From assembly GCF_028649475.1 (NCBI RefSeq), contig NZ_JAQSIP010000001.1:620001-684000 (forward strand): 64,000 bases of DNA, read 5' to 3'. The notes beneath the pieces are model-generated. The model did not search any database, was not told the origin of the DNA, and was given only the letters and a program-made list of their open reading frames with translations. Below are positions 63,584 through 64,000 of the stretch, piece by piece. Position 1 is the first letter of the stretch. The number at the start of each line of letters is the position of its first letter. The DNA is from Curvibacter cyanobacteriorum (GTDB lineage Bacteria > Pseudomonadota > Gammaproteobacteria > Burkholderiales > Burkholderiaceae_C). The position numbers were made by a program, and so were the translations under genes.

Positions 63584-64000
63584 TCGGTAGCACGGTCCCA
63601 CGATGAGGCTGCGCACTTCCCATCGGCTTGATCCATGCCAGTCCATGGGGCCAGCGGTCGTGCGGAGTCCGAGGGGTTCCGTGCAGAGCAGGCCGATGCC
63701 CATGCCAGCCTGGTGTGGCTCGTGATGAGCTTGAGCAGACCGTGTACGCTGCGTTGACGACCGCGGTCACCATGGCGATGAGGCTCGGCGTCCGAGCTGC
63801 CCATGGCGGCGGGCCACGCCAAGCTGTCGAGGGGGTGTTCTGAGGTGCTTTCAGAGTCAATGAAACTACTTTATACAATGTATATTATGTTAAATCATAG
63901 AACGACTTCAACCCAGGCAAAGTGCCCCGATCACCACGCAGTTCGTCAATGTCCCTCAGCGCGCCCACAGTGCGTCCATCGGCGGCTGGGGACTGGATTC
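63584..64000. other. Apparently non-coding right end
   Basis: No recognisable protein is seen in 417 bp. Short open frames on both strands (for example 63628-63843, plus) have no recognisable motif. GC-rich up to about 63840, then abruptly AT-rich (63850-63905), which suggests a promoter for a gene beyond the window. Confidence 0.55.
63872..63884. promoter_or_regulatory. Palindrome TATACA-A-TGTATA
   Basis: A perfect 6-bp inverted repeat with a one-base centre within an AT-rich stretch, 290 bp after the KfrA-like gene. It could be an operator of a downstream gene or a recombinase arm/core site; nothing in the window decides. Confidence 0.35.

Noticed and set aside
63628-63843. 71-codon plus-strand frame and a 40-codon frame within it, after the KfrA-like gene
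   Set aside because: No ribosome-binding site, motif or composition to support a gene.

Overview
The window is high-GC, densely coded bacterial chromosome with no rRNA or tRNA genes. Gene content and order point to a betaproteobacterium of the order Burkholderiales, most likely family Comamonadaceae. The signs are the smc-zipA-ligA-def cluster, a dapC-dapD-pilU-dapE-prmB cluster, an orphan Bug-type solute-binding protein, a single-chain PurL of about 1350 residues, and aromatic catabolism through gentisate. I cannot name the genus from the sequence alone. Start codons are mostly ATG; yejE, smc and probably purL use GTG.

Layout. 34-837 (-) is fabI. 988-6682 (+) is a YejABEF-type oligopeptide ABC importer. 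6762-18248 (-) holds a lipoprotein NTPDase (apyrase family), the ABC-F protein YheS, the cluster prmB/dapE/pilU/dapD/dapC (lysine and diaminopimelate synthesis with a pilus retraction ATPase inside it), and a membrane PAS-GGDEF-EAL protein whose catalytic motifs are all degraded. 18431-22058 (-) is a valine-catabolism operon (mmsA, an acyl-CoA dehydrogenase, mmsB) divergent from a LysR regulator at 22235-23137. 23241-27953 (-) is a 3-hydroxybenzoate to gentisate to pyruvate plus fumarate operon with its own Bug protein, divergent from a MarR regulator at 28108-28611. 28612-29262 is non-coding and carries two adjacent short tandem-repeat arrays.

29263-39821 (-) is a tight nine-gene operon: LysR regulator, flavin monooxygenase, complete dipeptide-type ABC importer (two permeases, two ATPases, one binding protein), a BAAT/acyl-CoA-thioesterase-like hydrolase, and a fused double AhpD/CMD-domain protein. 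It reads as an uptake-and-degradation system for an unknown substrate and is the strongest candidate here for a poorly described system.

40095-49235 (+) has a glycine-zipper envelope protein, then smc, zipA, ligA (with an apparent duplicated helix-hairpin-helix block) and def, then a GNAT protein. 49289-53370 (-) has a GreA/GreB-like factor, glnD and map. 53724-57767 (+) is purL, divergent from map, followed by a strong hairpin. 58047-60053 (+) is a methyl-accepting chemotaxis protein. 60384-61088 (-) is a YfcG/YghU-type glutathione-dependent protein.

The right edge (61279-64000) looks accessory: a tyrosine recombinase and a divergent KfrA-like coiled-coil DNA-binding protein share a short AT-rich control region with three GATAA boxes, followed by about 400 bp of apparently non-coding DNA that turns AT-rich near the end.
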